DNA of 64,000 bases from Xiphydria camelus (taxonomy: Eukaryota > Arthropoda > Insecta > Hymenoptera > Xiphydriidae). The notes under the pieces are model-generated. The model was not told where the DNA came from and made no database searches. It worked only from the letters and a program-made list of their open reading frames with translations. The position numbers and the translations under genes are program-made. Each line of letters begins with the position of its first letter. Positions within the stretch are counted from its first letter, which is position 1. Shown piece after piece: positions 1 through 10,440 of this stretch. The stretch is taken from contig OY783193.1 in the NCBI GenBank assembly GCA_963678675.1, forward strand, positions 35,750,430-35,814,429, in the 5' to 3' direction.

Positions 1-192
1 CACAAAATATGACGTTTGTTACAGTAAAAAAAGATTAATAGGTTCGTAACACATGCAATGCTCGTTAGTTTTGAATTAATTCTTGATTAGTGTTAGTAAT
101 AGTTAATTCTATAGACGAGGTTTTCTCATGCTTCACATTAACGGTTTTTTCAAAAAGCTATGTTGCATCTCGAATCTTCAATGTACACTAGC

Positions 193-370
193 AATGAGAG
201 AAAGACTTGCTTGATTCAAATAAATATGCAACTCGATAGTCTTAAGAACGCATTTATTTGATGCGAATAAATATCTATTGGATTAAAATGTTATACTATT
301 CACAATTCAATCAATAATATTTACATAAATTTAATCGGTTTTCATTTGAATCAGACAAATATTCTCTTAG
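193..370. repeat. MITE-like element, family I, copy 1
   Basis: The left end reads TGAGAGAAAGACTTGCTTG followed by ATTCAAATAAAT. The reverse complement of the right end reads TAAGAGAATATTTG followed by a similar TGATTCAAATGA. The body is AT-rich with no coding sequence. The same inverted ends, with a GATTCAAATAAAT-type subterminal block, recur near 32.9, 43.4, 49.8, 54.5 and 62.8 kb, which defines the family. This is an old, diverged copy and its boundaries are approximate. Confidence 0.55.
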
Positions 371-2402
371 GACCATTGTATGGTATATCTGTTTCAATCG
401 AGCAGTTTTGTCTCTCATTTTAGTACCATAGAAACATGAGACCTCGTTCATTAAGTGATAACATTTCTTCAAACGGGGTTTCTTAACGGAACGATCGGCA
501 ATAGGGATATGGTCAGTAATTGGGACAGTTATCGTACGTTAACGACAGTTGACTCAACTTAATCTGCTCAATTGTTCGCTTTATTGGCTTTTGCTCATTT
601 CATTTATCCAGTTATCAGCCAATAACGACGCAATGGATATAAATGTAGCGCAAGTTCCTTAGTTATCAGCATTTCGATATGCGCGTTGATAAGTATGTAC
701 CTTGTGCTATGTGCAAATAATTTTGTGGTACTCGGATGGTACTGTTCGTTACGTACCACCATTTATTATCTCTCATTAGCTGCTTATCGGATGACCAATA
801 GAATTGACAAGAATCTGACGTTAATGACGATGCATGCTTGTGGAGAATCCATCGTTTGCTCACCCTTGACATAGGTATCTATATACCTGCTGTATATTGA
901 CATGTTGCAGGTAACTTTTCGAAGTAAACATCACAAATTAAAAAAACCTGATGGAGAATATCGAGAGCACACAGAGAGATACGGCGGGCGTTGAATACGT
1001 CGAATTTTAATTTAATTTAATTTCACGCATCCGATGAGTTTTCCTCTTTTCCTGCCACTCGAATGTTTTCCCCCCTGATCGATATTCATCCATTGTTCTC
1101 CTCACGAACCGATATGATTTCCGGTATAAACCATCCCTCTTATATACGCTTGATTCGATAAATAGACGTGTTGACGTTCCGAAATCAACCGCGGGCCATC
1201 CCACGATCAACGCGTGTGGATTATTCCATCCGAAGCGCCGTGTCTGTTTATCGGTCAGGAGGCGATAAATATTTTTTCAACGCGGGGTACGCAAAAAAAT
1301 GCCGGGATTTATCGTCACGTGAAATATTATGTTATACGCGGCTCGTCTCGTATGCGAAGGGTTGGCAGGGTGACGGGGGTTGAACCCCGAGGTTTAAAGA
1401 TACAGCGCAGATGGTGTTTTGGTAGACTGACTAATGTGGGTCGCCGTATCTCTGGATCGGTTGGTCATGGAGTAAAACGTTTCGTATGCAATTTTCAGGT
1501 CTACGAAAATTGCGCGACTTTTGTTGGGAACGTTTTTTTCTCTGATCGAAAAGACGTAAAATGCAGGGGGTGTTAGAATTTTTATCGAATTCGAAGCAAC
1601 GTGACAATGAAATTAATTTTTAATAAGGAACCGTTCATTTAATTAGATATGCATAATATAGATATATTCGTATGCACTTTTAATAAGCTCTGACTTTAGT
1701 CGTGGCCCTTTGATATTAATTGCATCCATTTTGAGACGTTGTCTGTAAAAGAAATTACGAGGCAAGCACTACACGGGTGACAATTATATTATAATGACGC
1801 TAAAAAGCTTGTTTTATCTCGACAAAAATAAGAGTGATATTTGGACAAGCTGCCTTGTATCCTTACCAGCCTACACGGAGAGAAATGTTTAGATCGTACA
1901 GCAATTAGTATAGTTTAAGGCTAAGTGACAGATTAACTAGAAAGTGTAGGTACACTGTAAAAAATTCTGCGATTTTTACTTAGGTATATAGACCACTTTT
2001 GTTGTTGGCTAACAATGGCATAAGATTGAATGACACCAGCTGTGGTACATATAGATCCACGCCGGTGAAATGGTGTTAAAAATGAACACAACTTCTTTAC
2101 CGTGCAATATGTGACAAATGTGACAAGAGCAATACGTATTGCTGAAATGATGATATGCATAATTGAAATAGCTATTTGTTTTGGTAAAATAGAAATAAGT
2201 ATTGCTAAGGCAAACAGAAACTCGTTCTTACATTAATAAAGTACGAGCATTGCTGTGCGATCTATAAAATGTCGTTTAGTATGGAAATTAAAAAAGTAAT
2301 TAACTATATCTAATTGAGGAAAATTGAGTAGGGAAGGAGAGAAGAAATGAGAAGCAAACTATGACGAGAGGAACTGAGTGAGTAAAACGAGGGGTGGGAA
2401 GC

Positions 2403-2404
<2 letters not shown>
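371..2404. other. AT-rich non-coding stretch
   Basis: I see no gene. Open frames are 60-120 codons and resemble nothing known. Around 1873 there is a solitary TACACGGAGAGAAATG, which looks like one terminus of a MITE of the type common in this window, but no partner end was found. GC content rises modestly around 1200-1450 without interpretable content. Confidence 0.5.

Positions 2405-2475
<71 letters not shown>
2405..2475. repeat. (AG)n microsatellite, about 35 units
   Basis: An almost uninterrupted run of AG dinucleotides spans about 70 bp. On the minus strand it creates a meaningless Ser-Leu repeat reading frame. It is a simple-sequence tract and likely length-polymorphic. Confidence 0.95.
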
Positions 2476-2479
<4 letters not shown>

Positions 2480-3354
2480 AGTTCGAACAAAGCCTAGAGA
2501 GGTATTTTTCATTCGCAGAGGAGCTCTGAAATGCGAGTCGACATTGTCACATCGATAATGTTATCACATTTGCGTTTCGTTATAGCTGCGAACGCGTCGC
2601 GTTAACGGAAACAAAATCGATAATTACCGTAGGAAACGTCACAGTACCTTTCGCGCGCAACGGGCTCTGCGAAACAATGGTTTATTTTGCAATGGACAAA
2701 GGGTCGAATATTTTCACCGGCGTGTCGTATATATATTCAAATAGCCACCCGGTTGTTTTTCAAAATGTTATCTCTCCCAATTTCCCTATCCATCCATCTA
2801 TCAGTGACACTCTCTCGGCGCCCCGTTGGAAATATCCGGCGCACACGGCGCTCCGACGTAATTCGGTGTACAATTTTTAGCGGAAAATCTACATTTATTT
2901 TTCCCCTTGCACCCACGCCATCCGTTCTCACGGTCTCCAAATATTTTCGTTTCGCGATTTTTTTTCTTTCAGCGAGAGAAGGATACATATTTGTCGTTGA
3001 TAAAGCATTCGAATACTAGTTCTGCAGCTAGGAGACATTTATTTGGTTCCGACTAATTTTCGAGTCATGGATCGTTACTTAACGAGTAATATGCGTTATA
3101 GAAATAATATGTAGTGATACTTCTGTCTAGAAAGACGACAGTTTTGGTAAAAGTTACAATGCTACTTTATGAAAAACCAGTACATCTTCTGAAACCAATT
3201 CCTAAACATCGCAGAAGCGATTAATTAAATAGCCACAATAACAAATTGTTCGGCAACTGAAAATGACACTGAGCACTAATGAGTTAAAAGAAAATTTGCA
3301 ATATTTTTACTCAAAAATGTCATGCACGTTTTGTATTACATAAAAGTAGATACT
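2476..3354. other. Non-coding stretch, no feature recognised
   Basis: Mixed-composition sequence with no recognisable protein, RNA gene or repeat family. The longest open frames, at 2687-3019 (+) and 2737-2988 (-), overlap on opposite strands and have no family features. Confidence 0.45.
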
Positions 3355-3621
3355 ATAATTGAGGGGGTCAGAAGCCAAGGGGTCCAAGTAGAAATACAAG
3401 TTTTCCGAGACGCTCCACATTAAAGTATTCTTGTTCTTTAAAAATACCTGCAATTACCTTTGCCTCAAGTGTATAAGCTGTATGAATCATTCATACACCT
3501 TATACACTTGAGGCAAAGGTAATTGCAGGTATTTTTAAAGAACAAGAATACATTAATGTGGAGCGTCTCGGAAAACTTGTATTTCTACTTGGACCCCTTG
3601 GCTTCTGACCCCCTCAATTAT
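3355..3621. repeat. 267-bp near-perfect palindrome (foldback element)
   Basis: The left arm 3355-3487 and right arm 3489-3621 are reverse complements over 133 bp each, centred on the C at 3488. I find only two mismatches, at 3424 and 3478 on the left arm. The outer ends read ATAATTGAGGGGGTC and GACCCCCTCAATTAT. A transcript would fold into one uninterrupted hairpin of about 130 bp with essentially no loop. No clear target-site duplication is visible. An 11-bp motif, ATACTATAATT just outside the left end, is matched in inverse near 3673-3683, so a slightly larger original element is possible. It could be a very young foldback transposon or MITE, or a hairpin-RNA locus. No second copy was seen in the window. 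Confidence 0.95.
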
Positions 3622-4304
3622 CGGTGTAATTTTTTTCTTTATGTCGACATACTTCGCCGATATAAAAAAGAAATTATAGTATAATTTTTACCACAATTTC
3701 TTCTCCGCGCAGAAATATTGCTCCAGTTGGTAGCTAATTATAACACTGCAGTAAAAATCAATCGTATTGCAGCTGTAGCGGTTGATCGAATGTGTATATA
3801 GCAGGTATTGTCTTAATTCGATTCAGTTGGATGTTGATATACTAATTCTAGATATCGTTCACATTATTACCTAATTATTAAATGTCCACTCGCTTTCACA
3901 AAAGTTCATTTTCACGACGAAACATTTACTCGAAACCGTTCGAAAAAACGCGTTTACTCCAATCAACCGAATACTTATCCTCCTCGCGTCGCAGCATTCG
4001 TCCTCTGGACCGTCTGGGATTCGAATGGGAGTCGGGAAGCCGTTTACAGGAGAATGTACCATTGTCAGAGACGCGACCGTGCCTGGGATTAAACGATCCC
4101 GCTGGCGGTGGACTGACAAAAACTTCGGTCTGTCCTACACTGCGTCCCTCTCTCTCTCTTCGCTCTATCTCTTTCCCCCCTTCGCCGGCATTCCCTTGCT
4201 CTCCTTCCATCCCAGTGCCGTAGCGAGCAGGTTTCTTCGTTGGACTGCGAGCGTGCAGCTGGACGGACACGCTTGCTGATTCTTCATTCGTGTCGCGTGA
4301 ACAT
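3622..4304. other. Non-coding stretch with pyrimidine-rich tract
   Basis: No gene is supported. From about 4140 to 4215 the plus strand is C/T-rich (CTCTCTCTCTTCGCTC type), which opens reading frames on both strands that I regard as compositional. The remainder is unremarkable. Confidence 0.45.
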
Positions 4305-4560
4305 TGATTTCGAGGTCGTTCGTGCCCGAGTTCCAGCAATTTCCTCCACCTCGCGCGACGTATACGCGCGACGTCGAAGCGGGCAAGAGCTGTCGACGCG
4401 AGATAAAATTCCGAACGGGTAATTGTTTTAAATTTTGGGGAATCTCATTTTCGCGATCGCATTATTCCGCGGTGTCAGGTGCACTTCGTCGATGAAGCTC
4501 GTTCACGTGCCACATTGGAATTCAAAATGCATTTCGAACGACGATGATTAATTAATTTCA
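4305..4560. repeat. Old local duplication, copy 1 of 2
   Basis: This segment aligns by eye with 5022-5275 in the same orientation, about 716 bp downstream. Shared landmarks in order are TTTCGAGG(T/C)CGTT, CACCTCGCG, GAGATAAAATTCC versus GTGACAATTAATTCC, TTTTAAAT, AATCTCATTTT, ATTATTCCGC(G/A)G, and CCACATTGGAATT. Identity is perhaps 60-70%, so the duplication is old. No terminal repeats mark it as a transposon. The order of motifs is preserved although intervals vary. Confidence 0.7.
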
Positions 4561-4648
4561 TGAAACTTCCTGGGTATACTGAGTACCTACACTCGGCAAA
4601 GTGATTTACAAATCATCAAGTATGTCTTTGGACGTATAGTTTGAAACG

Positions 4649-4889
4649 CACTGAGAAAAAAAAAGTTGGCCAATTTAACCAAAATCCTGGAGCTGACCAA
4701 ATCGTTTGGTGAAATATGGATCCTCTCCATCTGTTTGGTTTGACTGACCAATTTTTTGGTTGGAATAACTAAACATTTCGTTAGAGTAACTGAATATTTG
4801 GTTCGACTGATCAGTATTTTGGTTAGAATAACTAAACACATTTAGCTAAAAGCGTTTTGTTATTTTAACCTAATTTTTGTATCAGTGCA
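4649..4889 (+). repeat. MITE-like element, family A, copy 1
   Basis: About 240 bp running from CACTGAGAAAAAAAAAGTTG to a terminal TCAGTGC. Internal landmarks are CAATTTAACCAAAATCCTGG, CCAAATCGTTTGGTGAAATA, TCCATCTGTTTGGTT and repeated TTTGGTTAGAATAACTAAAC blocks. It has no coding capacity. Other copies are at 6601-6828, 24842-25315, 27137-27377 (inverted) and 34078-34480 (inverted). It lies between the two halves of the old duplication at 4305-4560 and 5022-5275, so it was inserted after or beside that event. Confidence 0.85.
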
Positions 4890-5021
4890 CTGCCGAGAGT
4901 TTGACGTTTCTAAACTTCGCATTTTTAAGTCGTCTAATATTTCTAAGCAGGCCAGTCTAATATTTTTTCAATGAAAATTTAGAAATTTAAAACCCGACTG
5001 TGTTATTAATCGTGTCAAATT

Positions 5022-5275
5022 TTTCGAGGCCGTTTGTGCTGAATTTCGAGCGATTTTTCGTTCACCTCGCGAAATAACGATACCGCCGCAGAGAGCAAAT
5101 TGCCGACGTGACAATTAATTCCTGGTGGAAAATTGGTTTTAAATGTCAGAAATCTCATTTTGATGATAATTATTCCGCAGCGTTGTTTTGCTGATAAACT
5201 TCGTTTGCGCCCCACATTGGAATTGAATTAACGAGTATTACGAATAACGACAATTCCTTTTAATAATACTTTGAA
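5022..5275. repeat. Old local duplication, copy 2 of 2
   Basis: Direct-orientation partner of 4305-4560. The best preserved parts are TTTCGAGGCCGTTTGTG, TTCACCTCGCG, AATCTCATTTT, ATTATTCCGCAG and CCCACATTGGAATTGAAT. The downstream AT-rich tail (TTTTAATAATACTTTG, then CATCCTAGG) also parallels copy 1. Its content is unknown; it does not carry an open frame shared between the copies. Confidence 0.7.
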
Positions 5276-6600
5276 AAATACATCCTAGGAAATCATTTTC
5301 AAAATAATAAATAAGATTTCTAGATTCGAAATATATTAATCTTCCCAAATTCTCTCTTACGAACTGGTTGAGCGAAAGAATGGACCTTTTTTTTAAAACG
5401 AAGTTTAAAGGGTAAATTTAAACTTGTCGAGAATTAAACAAATTTTAATCCCGCTCTCGTAAAATTTGAGAGCACGTCACGAATTTATCCGCAGCACGTT
5501 TCAATGGAATGCGAATGCCGCTCAGAAATGTCGCGGGTAAGTGTCTCTATTGACAAATAAATTAACCTTATTCTCGAGTTTACTCTCCTTTTTTCCTCTC
5601 GAGTACCTCGTTAAACGAGGATTTCAACTGGATCGTTCCCTCGATTTCTTGAAATCATCGTTATTATATCCCGCCCTTCCTTGCAAGGCAAAGAAGGTCC
5701 TCGTGGAGGCAACTCAGCGCGGAAGGAGGACGTGAATAGAGATAATGTAGTTCGAAGAGAGGCCCGAGCGTGGGTCTCGAGGCCTCTAGACGCAGCCCTG
5801 TACTGATGCCTCACATCTCGTACCTCTTTCTCCTTCGACCCTTCCGCAACCATAGTCCATAACTCACCGACCCTGTCAGCGGTTCGTTGCGCGACCAGAT
5901 GCGTCCGCGGGTCCTTTGTGAATTAACGTTGGCTTCCTGTTTGTCGACAGACGTGTCAGCCGCGATTGTTAATCGCTCGTAACGCGTATTAATGTTTACA
6001 CTGGTCGCGCGCGCGTGGCTCGGAGGACCGCTGACTTCAGCGAATGATTGTTTTTGAGCCGGGTCGCGCGCGATTCGCGTCGAGGCTGGTTGTGGAGATT
6101 GATGTTAACGCGACGGAGGTGGTTCTGGCTCCGTTGTCTCTCGTTTATTGACTCTGTCATTTTCTGACGAGCTTTTCAATGTGGTGGTTGTGATGTAGTG
6201 GGAAGGGAGGGAGGGAGGGAGACAGAGACGGTCGATTCGAGGAAAAGGGGTGTAACGTGTTGGTACTAAAATACTATAATAGTTTTTCTTTTTTCTATGA
6301 CTCGTGTGGGTCGAAAGAAAGAAAGAGGATTTGGAATAAACAGTCTTTAGTTCCATACGAAGAAAAGGTTATGGTTAAGATTGTCGTAGCTACTCACATA
6401 CAGCAGTAATGATTCATATGTGAAAGTATGAATATTATTTCCGTGCTTAAGGACCTGTAATAGAAATAGCATCTAATCAGACTTGCACTAAATTATTCAG
6501 AGCGCGAGCGCGATTGGTCTTAATTGATTTCCTAGAATTCATTTATCTCGTCAGTCGGTGACGCATCGGCATTCGCGCAGTTATCTCATAGCTGCACTGG
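5276..6600. other. Non-coding stretch, CpG-rich in part
   Basis: No gene is recognised. About 5870-6090 is CpG-rich (CTGGTCGCGCGCGCGTGG and similar). A short GGGA-type tract lies at 6200-6222. Open frames here are under 85 codons. Confidence 0.4.
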
Positions 6601-6828
6601 CAATGAGAAAAAAACCAGATCAATTAAACGAAAATCCTGGGGACCATAACCAAACCGGATATGGATTCTCCATCTGTTCGGTTAAACTGACCATTTTCTG
6701 GTTAAACTATTATAATATAACTAAATATTAATTGCTTCGACTTACTAGTATTTTGGTTATAACAACTAAACTCGTTTACTCAGATGTGTTTTGTCATTTT
6801 AACTACAGTAAGTTATTTTTCTCAGTGT
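6601..6828 (+). repeat. MITE-like element, family A, copy 2
   Basis: Begins CAATGAGAAAAAAACCAGAT and ends TTATTTTTCTCAGTG. It retains the family order: AATTAAACGAAAATCCTGG, an ATATGGATTCTCCATCTGTT block, and TTTTGGTTATAACAACTAAAC. More diverged than copy 1. A weak open frame begins inside its right end but is not a gene I recognise. Confidence 0.75.
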
Positions 6829-7513
6829 GGCATCAATTTGAATCGCACGTCTTTAACCATCAAATCCTCTCTAAATTCCAAATTATCGACTAGAGCTACG
6901 GAATGGCCGAACACACCAATTACCAGAGATTGGACGAATGATTTAACTAGCGTATTTACGCCAAGTCTGCAGGACTTAACGTACGATGAGAACGTCACGG
7001 TTTTTCGTCGAGACGTACGATTCGAGGGTATTAAGCTGACGACGGAAAGGGCAAGAATCGAGTTGACGGCGAAGGATTGATGACCCATTATGCAGATGCG
7101 AAACGGATAGGAAAGTCGATTTCTTCGCAGGGTTTAACTGATTTCGGTAGGGATATTATTCTGTAGAGATAATTTCATGTAGAAGATGGGACTTGGCGTG
7201 ATTATTACGTCGGCTTTTTTCGCTCGTTTTTCACATACAGTACACCGAGACAAAAATTTAGTTGTTCCAGTCAAATTGTTCGGGTTGAAGGTTAAATCTT
7301 TTTCAAACTAATTTGACGTCCACACCGATTAGGTGCAAAATCTTCGCACCATTCGAGATTTGGAACACCGACGCCACGAATTGGCACGGGCGCCGCTCGG
7401 TTGGTTTCTTCGCGGCAATTTGTCGATTGCCTTTGGGCTACGTAGATACGGCCTGCAAATAATACACGACGCTTATCGTCGCGCCTGTATTTCAACGCCT
7501 TGCGAGCTTGGGA
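6829..7513. other. Non-coding stretch between family A copy 2 and the mariner relic
   Basis: No supported gene. Opposite-strand open frames at 6784-7080 (+) and 6822-7088 (-) overlap and look accidental. A TACACCGAGACAAAAATTTAG at about 7238 resembles a solitary MITE terminus of the family A/C/I type. Confidence 0.4.
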
Positions 7514-8239
7514 TTAGGAGGTCGCATTGAAAGCCGCTGTTCTCCTATAGATGGCTCTAACTACTTACATATGTCGTTCGCAGCGACTACTACTTCTTGT
7601 AACACTCTGAATTATGGACATTTCTCATTAAGATTCAGTCATTAAACTGCCATTTTTGGTCAATATAAGTCTATGTCTATAACCCGAGAAAATGGAATGC
7701 GACAAGTTGTTTTTTCGATGTGTACTTCTACACTATTTTGATTTCAAAAAATGTGCTGCTGCCCGAATGAAACAATTACTGCGAAACGTTATCAACAACA
7801 ATTGGAGCGTTTAAATGATAATTTGATGCAAAAACGACCATCGATTGCATGAAATTGCCGAAAAGTGAGTCTTCTTCGCGACAACGCTCGGCCTAATGTT
7901 GCTTGAGTCGTGAAAGAAACATCGATGGAGCTTGAATGGGAAGTTCTCCCGCACCCAGCGTGGCCCCGAGTGATTATCATTTATTTAGATCGATGCAACG
8001 CGACTTGGAAGATACACGCTTTCATAATTACCAAGAATTCAAAAATTGGGTTGCTGAGTGGATTGGCTTAAAAAGTAGACAATTCTTTCGTCGCGGAATT
8101 CAACTTCTACTAGAAAAGTGGGGAAAAAGTTATAGCTTTCGAAGGCAAATACTTCGATTGAGGTATTCACACATTTTATTACGACATGATGTTTTTGAAA
8201 CAAGAAAAAAAAACAGCGGCTTCCAATGCAACCCCTTAA
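7514..8239 (+). mobile_element. Degenerate, internally deleted mariner element
   Basis: A relic of a mariner transposon (Tc1/mariner superfamily, cut-and-paste, TA target). Terminal inverted repeats of 28 bp are visible: left 7514-7541 ends in TTGAAAGCCGCTGTT and right 8212-8239 begins AACAGCGGCTTCCAATGC. They agree at 24 of 28 positions by my count. The element is about 726 bp, whereas intact mariners are about 1.3 kb, so roughly half is missing, mainly the middle of the transposase. The remaining coding traces are frameshifted and interrupted by stops. It is non-autonomous and transpositionally dead as read. Target-site duplication is ambiguous because the ends sit in TTA-rich DNA. Confidence 0.9.
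7692..8161 (+). pseudogene. Mariner transposase pseudogene (deleted, frameshifted)
   Basis: Three frames carry mariner traces. The first is an N-terminal helix-turn-helix-like scrap from the ATG at 7692 (LLHYFDFKKCAAA). The second, from 7781, reads RYQQQLERLNDNLMQKRP and then LRDNARPN at about 7874-7897; this contains the second catalytic aspartate of the DD34D triad and has in-frame stops before and after. The third begins near 7936 after a frameshift and includes APSDYHLFRSMQRDLEDTRF, with the final aspartate in SDYHLF, then FFRRGIQ. A last frame shift restores the usual GKYFD-stop ending at 8161. The first catalytic aspartate region is deleted. Assignment to mariner is firm; subfamily is not determined. 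Confidence 0.88.
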
Positions 8240-8525
8240 TAATTCAATTACCCCCTCGTCCTGCTCGTGCTACGCGGGGTTTTTTCTAGAGTGCCTCGAC
8301 ACATTGCACGATACAACGCGGAAAAACTGAGACACTTTAATGGACCACTTTCGCTGGCCGTTTAACCTGTTTCCTTCTTACCGATTTATAGGTACTACTA
8401 GATCGTTCGCCAATAAAAATCACACTGCATATCATGAGTTCGTAATTTTGTATAGAGACATTAATTGTTCTACAACTTTACTATTTTTACAGCGTAGTAC
8501 AGGATATGAAGAACGAATTAAATTC
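8240..8525. other. Short non-coding interval
   Basis: Sequence between the mariner relic and the next MITE. A 64-codon open frame at 8340-8534 runs into the following repeat and is not supported as a gene. Confidence 0.4.
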
Positions 8526-8752
8526 ACACTGTAAAATAAAGTATTTTTAATATACTTTTATATAAAGCTTTCTTTCAATATATGTGATTATAAAAATTAA
8601 TTTACTCCGTAATTACGAAAATTAATATATTTCCTTATAAAATTGACCGTATAAATTTCACGACAGAGTATATTAATTTTCGTAATCACGTATTGGATAA
8701 AAGCTTTATATAGAATTGCATTAAATTGAATACACATTTTTTTTACAGTGTA
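8526..8752. repeat. MITE-like element, family E, copy 1
   Basis: About 227 bp, bounded by CACACTGTAAAATAAAG and TTTTTTTTACAGTGT. It is an imperfect palindrome: TATAAAGCTTTCTTTCAATA near the left is mirrored by TTGGATAAAAGCTTTATATA near the right, and ATTAATTTACTCCGTAAT by AGTATATTAATTTTCG. It is AT-rich and non-coding. Further copies are at 37371-37598, 39478-39710, 53686-53790 (partial) and 60406-60632. Confidence 0.85.
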
Positions 8753-8921
8753 TACTTAGGTAATATAAAAATCGAATTCTGATCGAATGCAAATGCCATG
8801 TTTAACTTTTGAGTTTTAATATGATTATTACTCAAATTTTCACTCGACTCAATTCTAATTTTGAGTTTAATTAAATAATTTGGCAGAATTAAACATACCG
8901 CGTAAGGTGAGACCATATAGC
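8753..8921. other. AT-rich spacer
   Basis: AT-rich DNA between two MITEs, with nothing recognised. Confidence 0.4.
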
Positions 8922-9170
8922 ACCCTCAGGCAGAAAAGTTCCTTATGATCCATATGGTTCCTTATGGTCATATGTATATGGATTATATATGTTTTTTTTT
9001 CTCTATGTTAGCTATATACACACCATATATGGATTATACAATTATTCAAAAATCTTTATACAGTTCTTATATGGTTAATACACAGAAGTCATACATACCT
9101 AATCCATATATGACCAAAACCACATACATATATGGATCATATATAAAGTATATAACATTTTTCCACTTGG
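8922..9170. repeat. MITE-like element, family F, copy 1
   Basis: Inverted ends CCCTCAGGCAGAAAAGTTCC and TTTTTCCACTTGGG (consensus CCCAGGCGGAAAAGTT). The interior is strongly AT-rich and made of repeated CATATATGG/CCATATATG words in both orientations. It is non-coding apart from an accidental Tyr/Met-rich frame. Other copies are at 16073-16280, 55166-55412 and 63042-63275. Confidence 0.85.
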
Positions 9171-9320
9171 GCCGCAGGAGAGCAAAGTTATAGAGGCATT
9201 TTATGAGCACTGTGACATTTGAAATCGTGCGTTTCTACGATTTCACAAACGAGACCATCCGTAATATCCATCTCAATGGTCATCATTAAACGCTTCTATA
9301 ACTTTTCCTCCCGTGCTGCA
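9171..9320. repeat. 150-bp imperfect inverted repeat (hairpin) abutting family F
   Basis: The left arm reads GCAGGAGAGCAAAGTTATAG then AGGCATTTTATGA. The reverse complement of the right arm reads GCACGGGAGGAAAAGTTATAG then AAGCGTTTAATGA. Inside lies a smaller hairpin, GAAATCGT - 8 nt - ACGATTTC, at about 9221-9244. It could be a small MITE or a structured RNA locus. It begins directly at the right end of the family F copy. Confidence 0.6.
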
Positions 9321-10440
9321 AAGTAGTTCCGTTTTACGATACCACTCATTCCCTCGAATAGATCACTCGTTTAATTTCTCCGTCAATTTTTCTTCGATTA
9401 CATTTCAATATAAAGATTTCTCTCGACACTTCCCTCTAGTCCATATTCTGGGAAATCATTCGTCGTCGCGGATATATTAGGTACTTCAATTGATACTCGA
9501 TCTTCTTTTTCCCCTTCCCTCTAATAATACTTCGCCCGACGATCGATCGTCGAACGCGGAAGCCGGTTCCCTCGCGGTGCACCATAAATTGTCCCGTCGA
9601 GTATGTACGTAGCTACGCCAAATCTTTCCTCCTCCCGTTCCGCTCACAGCCGCCGCCGCGCGGCGGAGTAACTCTCGATGCCACTCGACCGCGCGCTCTC
9701 GTGCAGCGTGCGCGGGATACACGTCGATACGTCCGCCGTAGCGCAATCTCGCTGCTCGCGAGCGAATCGGTGCCAAGGCTCGCATACATTTGCGAGAGAT
9801 GGAGAGTCGTGAAGGAATTTCTCTCTGCGGGGGTCCTCGGCGTTTTGGAAACACGTCGTCGATTTTATCGCCCGAGCGACGAGCTCCTCTCAGTTCCACT
9901 TTTCCGTTATCGCGCTCCTCGCTGGGTTCAGGCTCTCGCGGAGGCCTCGCAGGAATTCGAAAAAGGGCGACTCTCTCGCTCGGATCTCCTTTTCTCGAAT
10001 TCTCGCGGAGGACCCTCGGCCGGCTTCGAGGAATTTTCTCAATCCCCGGCTCCGCGTGACTCTTCCTCTTCCCTCGGACGATTCGTATACAGTCTCTCGT
10101 TTGATCCTGGACTCGAGATTTTACAATTGTTTCGCCGAAATTCGAGAGCCGACGACTGTGCGCGTCTGCGCGGCATGTGGCGTTCGTGGGAGATACGCGA
10201 ATAAAGAAGCCTTTGAAGAATATTTTTCGTAATGTCGGGATGACTGTCGGACGTTTCGGCGAGGAATTTATTGTAATTTAGGTACCGTAAAACGGGGTAG
10301 ATAGAAACTTAAGGATTAAGTAATAGCGGAAACTCCTAAATTCCTAAGGGGTCCTAAATTCATTCCCCAACCCTAAATTCAATATTTGTTACTGAAATCA
10401 TCAGAAAAGTGATTTATGTCGTTTTGTTATATGTACCTAC
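9321..10440. other. CpG-rich patch (about 9540-10200) in non-coding DNA
   Basis: From about 9540 to 10200 GC and CpG are high. Long open frames result on both strands (9486-9899 minus, 9701-10204 plus); they overlap, are Arg/Ser-rich and match no family I know, so I do not call a gene. The patch could be a promoter-type island or contain unrecognised non-coding exon. Downstream at 10287-10306 the motif AAAACGGGGTAGATAG resembles an end motif also seen inverted at about 44,977 and 50,020. Confidence 0.45.

Noticed and set aside
2300..2512. Ser-Leu repeat frame
   Set aside because: A direct product of the (AG)n microsatellite.
9486..10204. Overlapping 137- and 167-codon frames on opposite strands
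   Set aside because: Both arise from GC-rich composition. No recognisable domain and no reason to prefer either strand.
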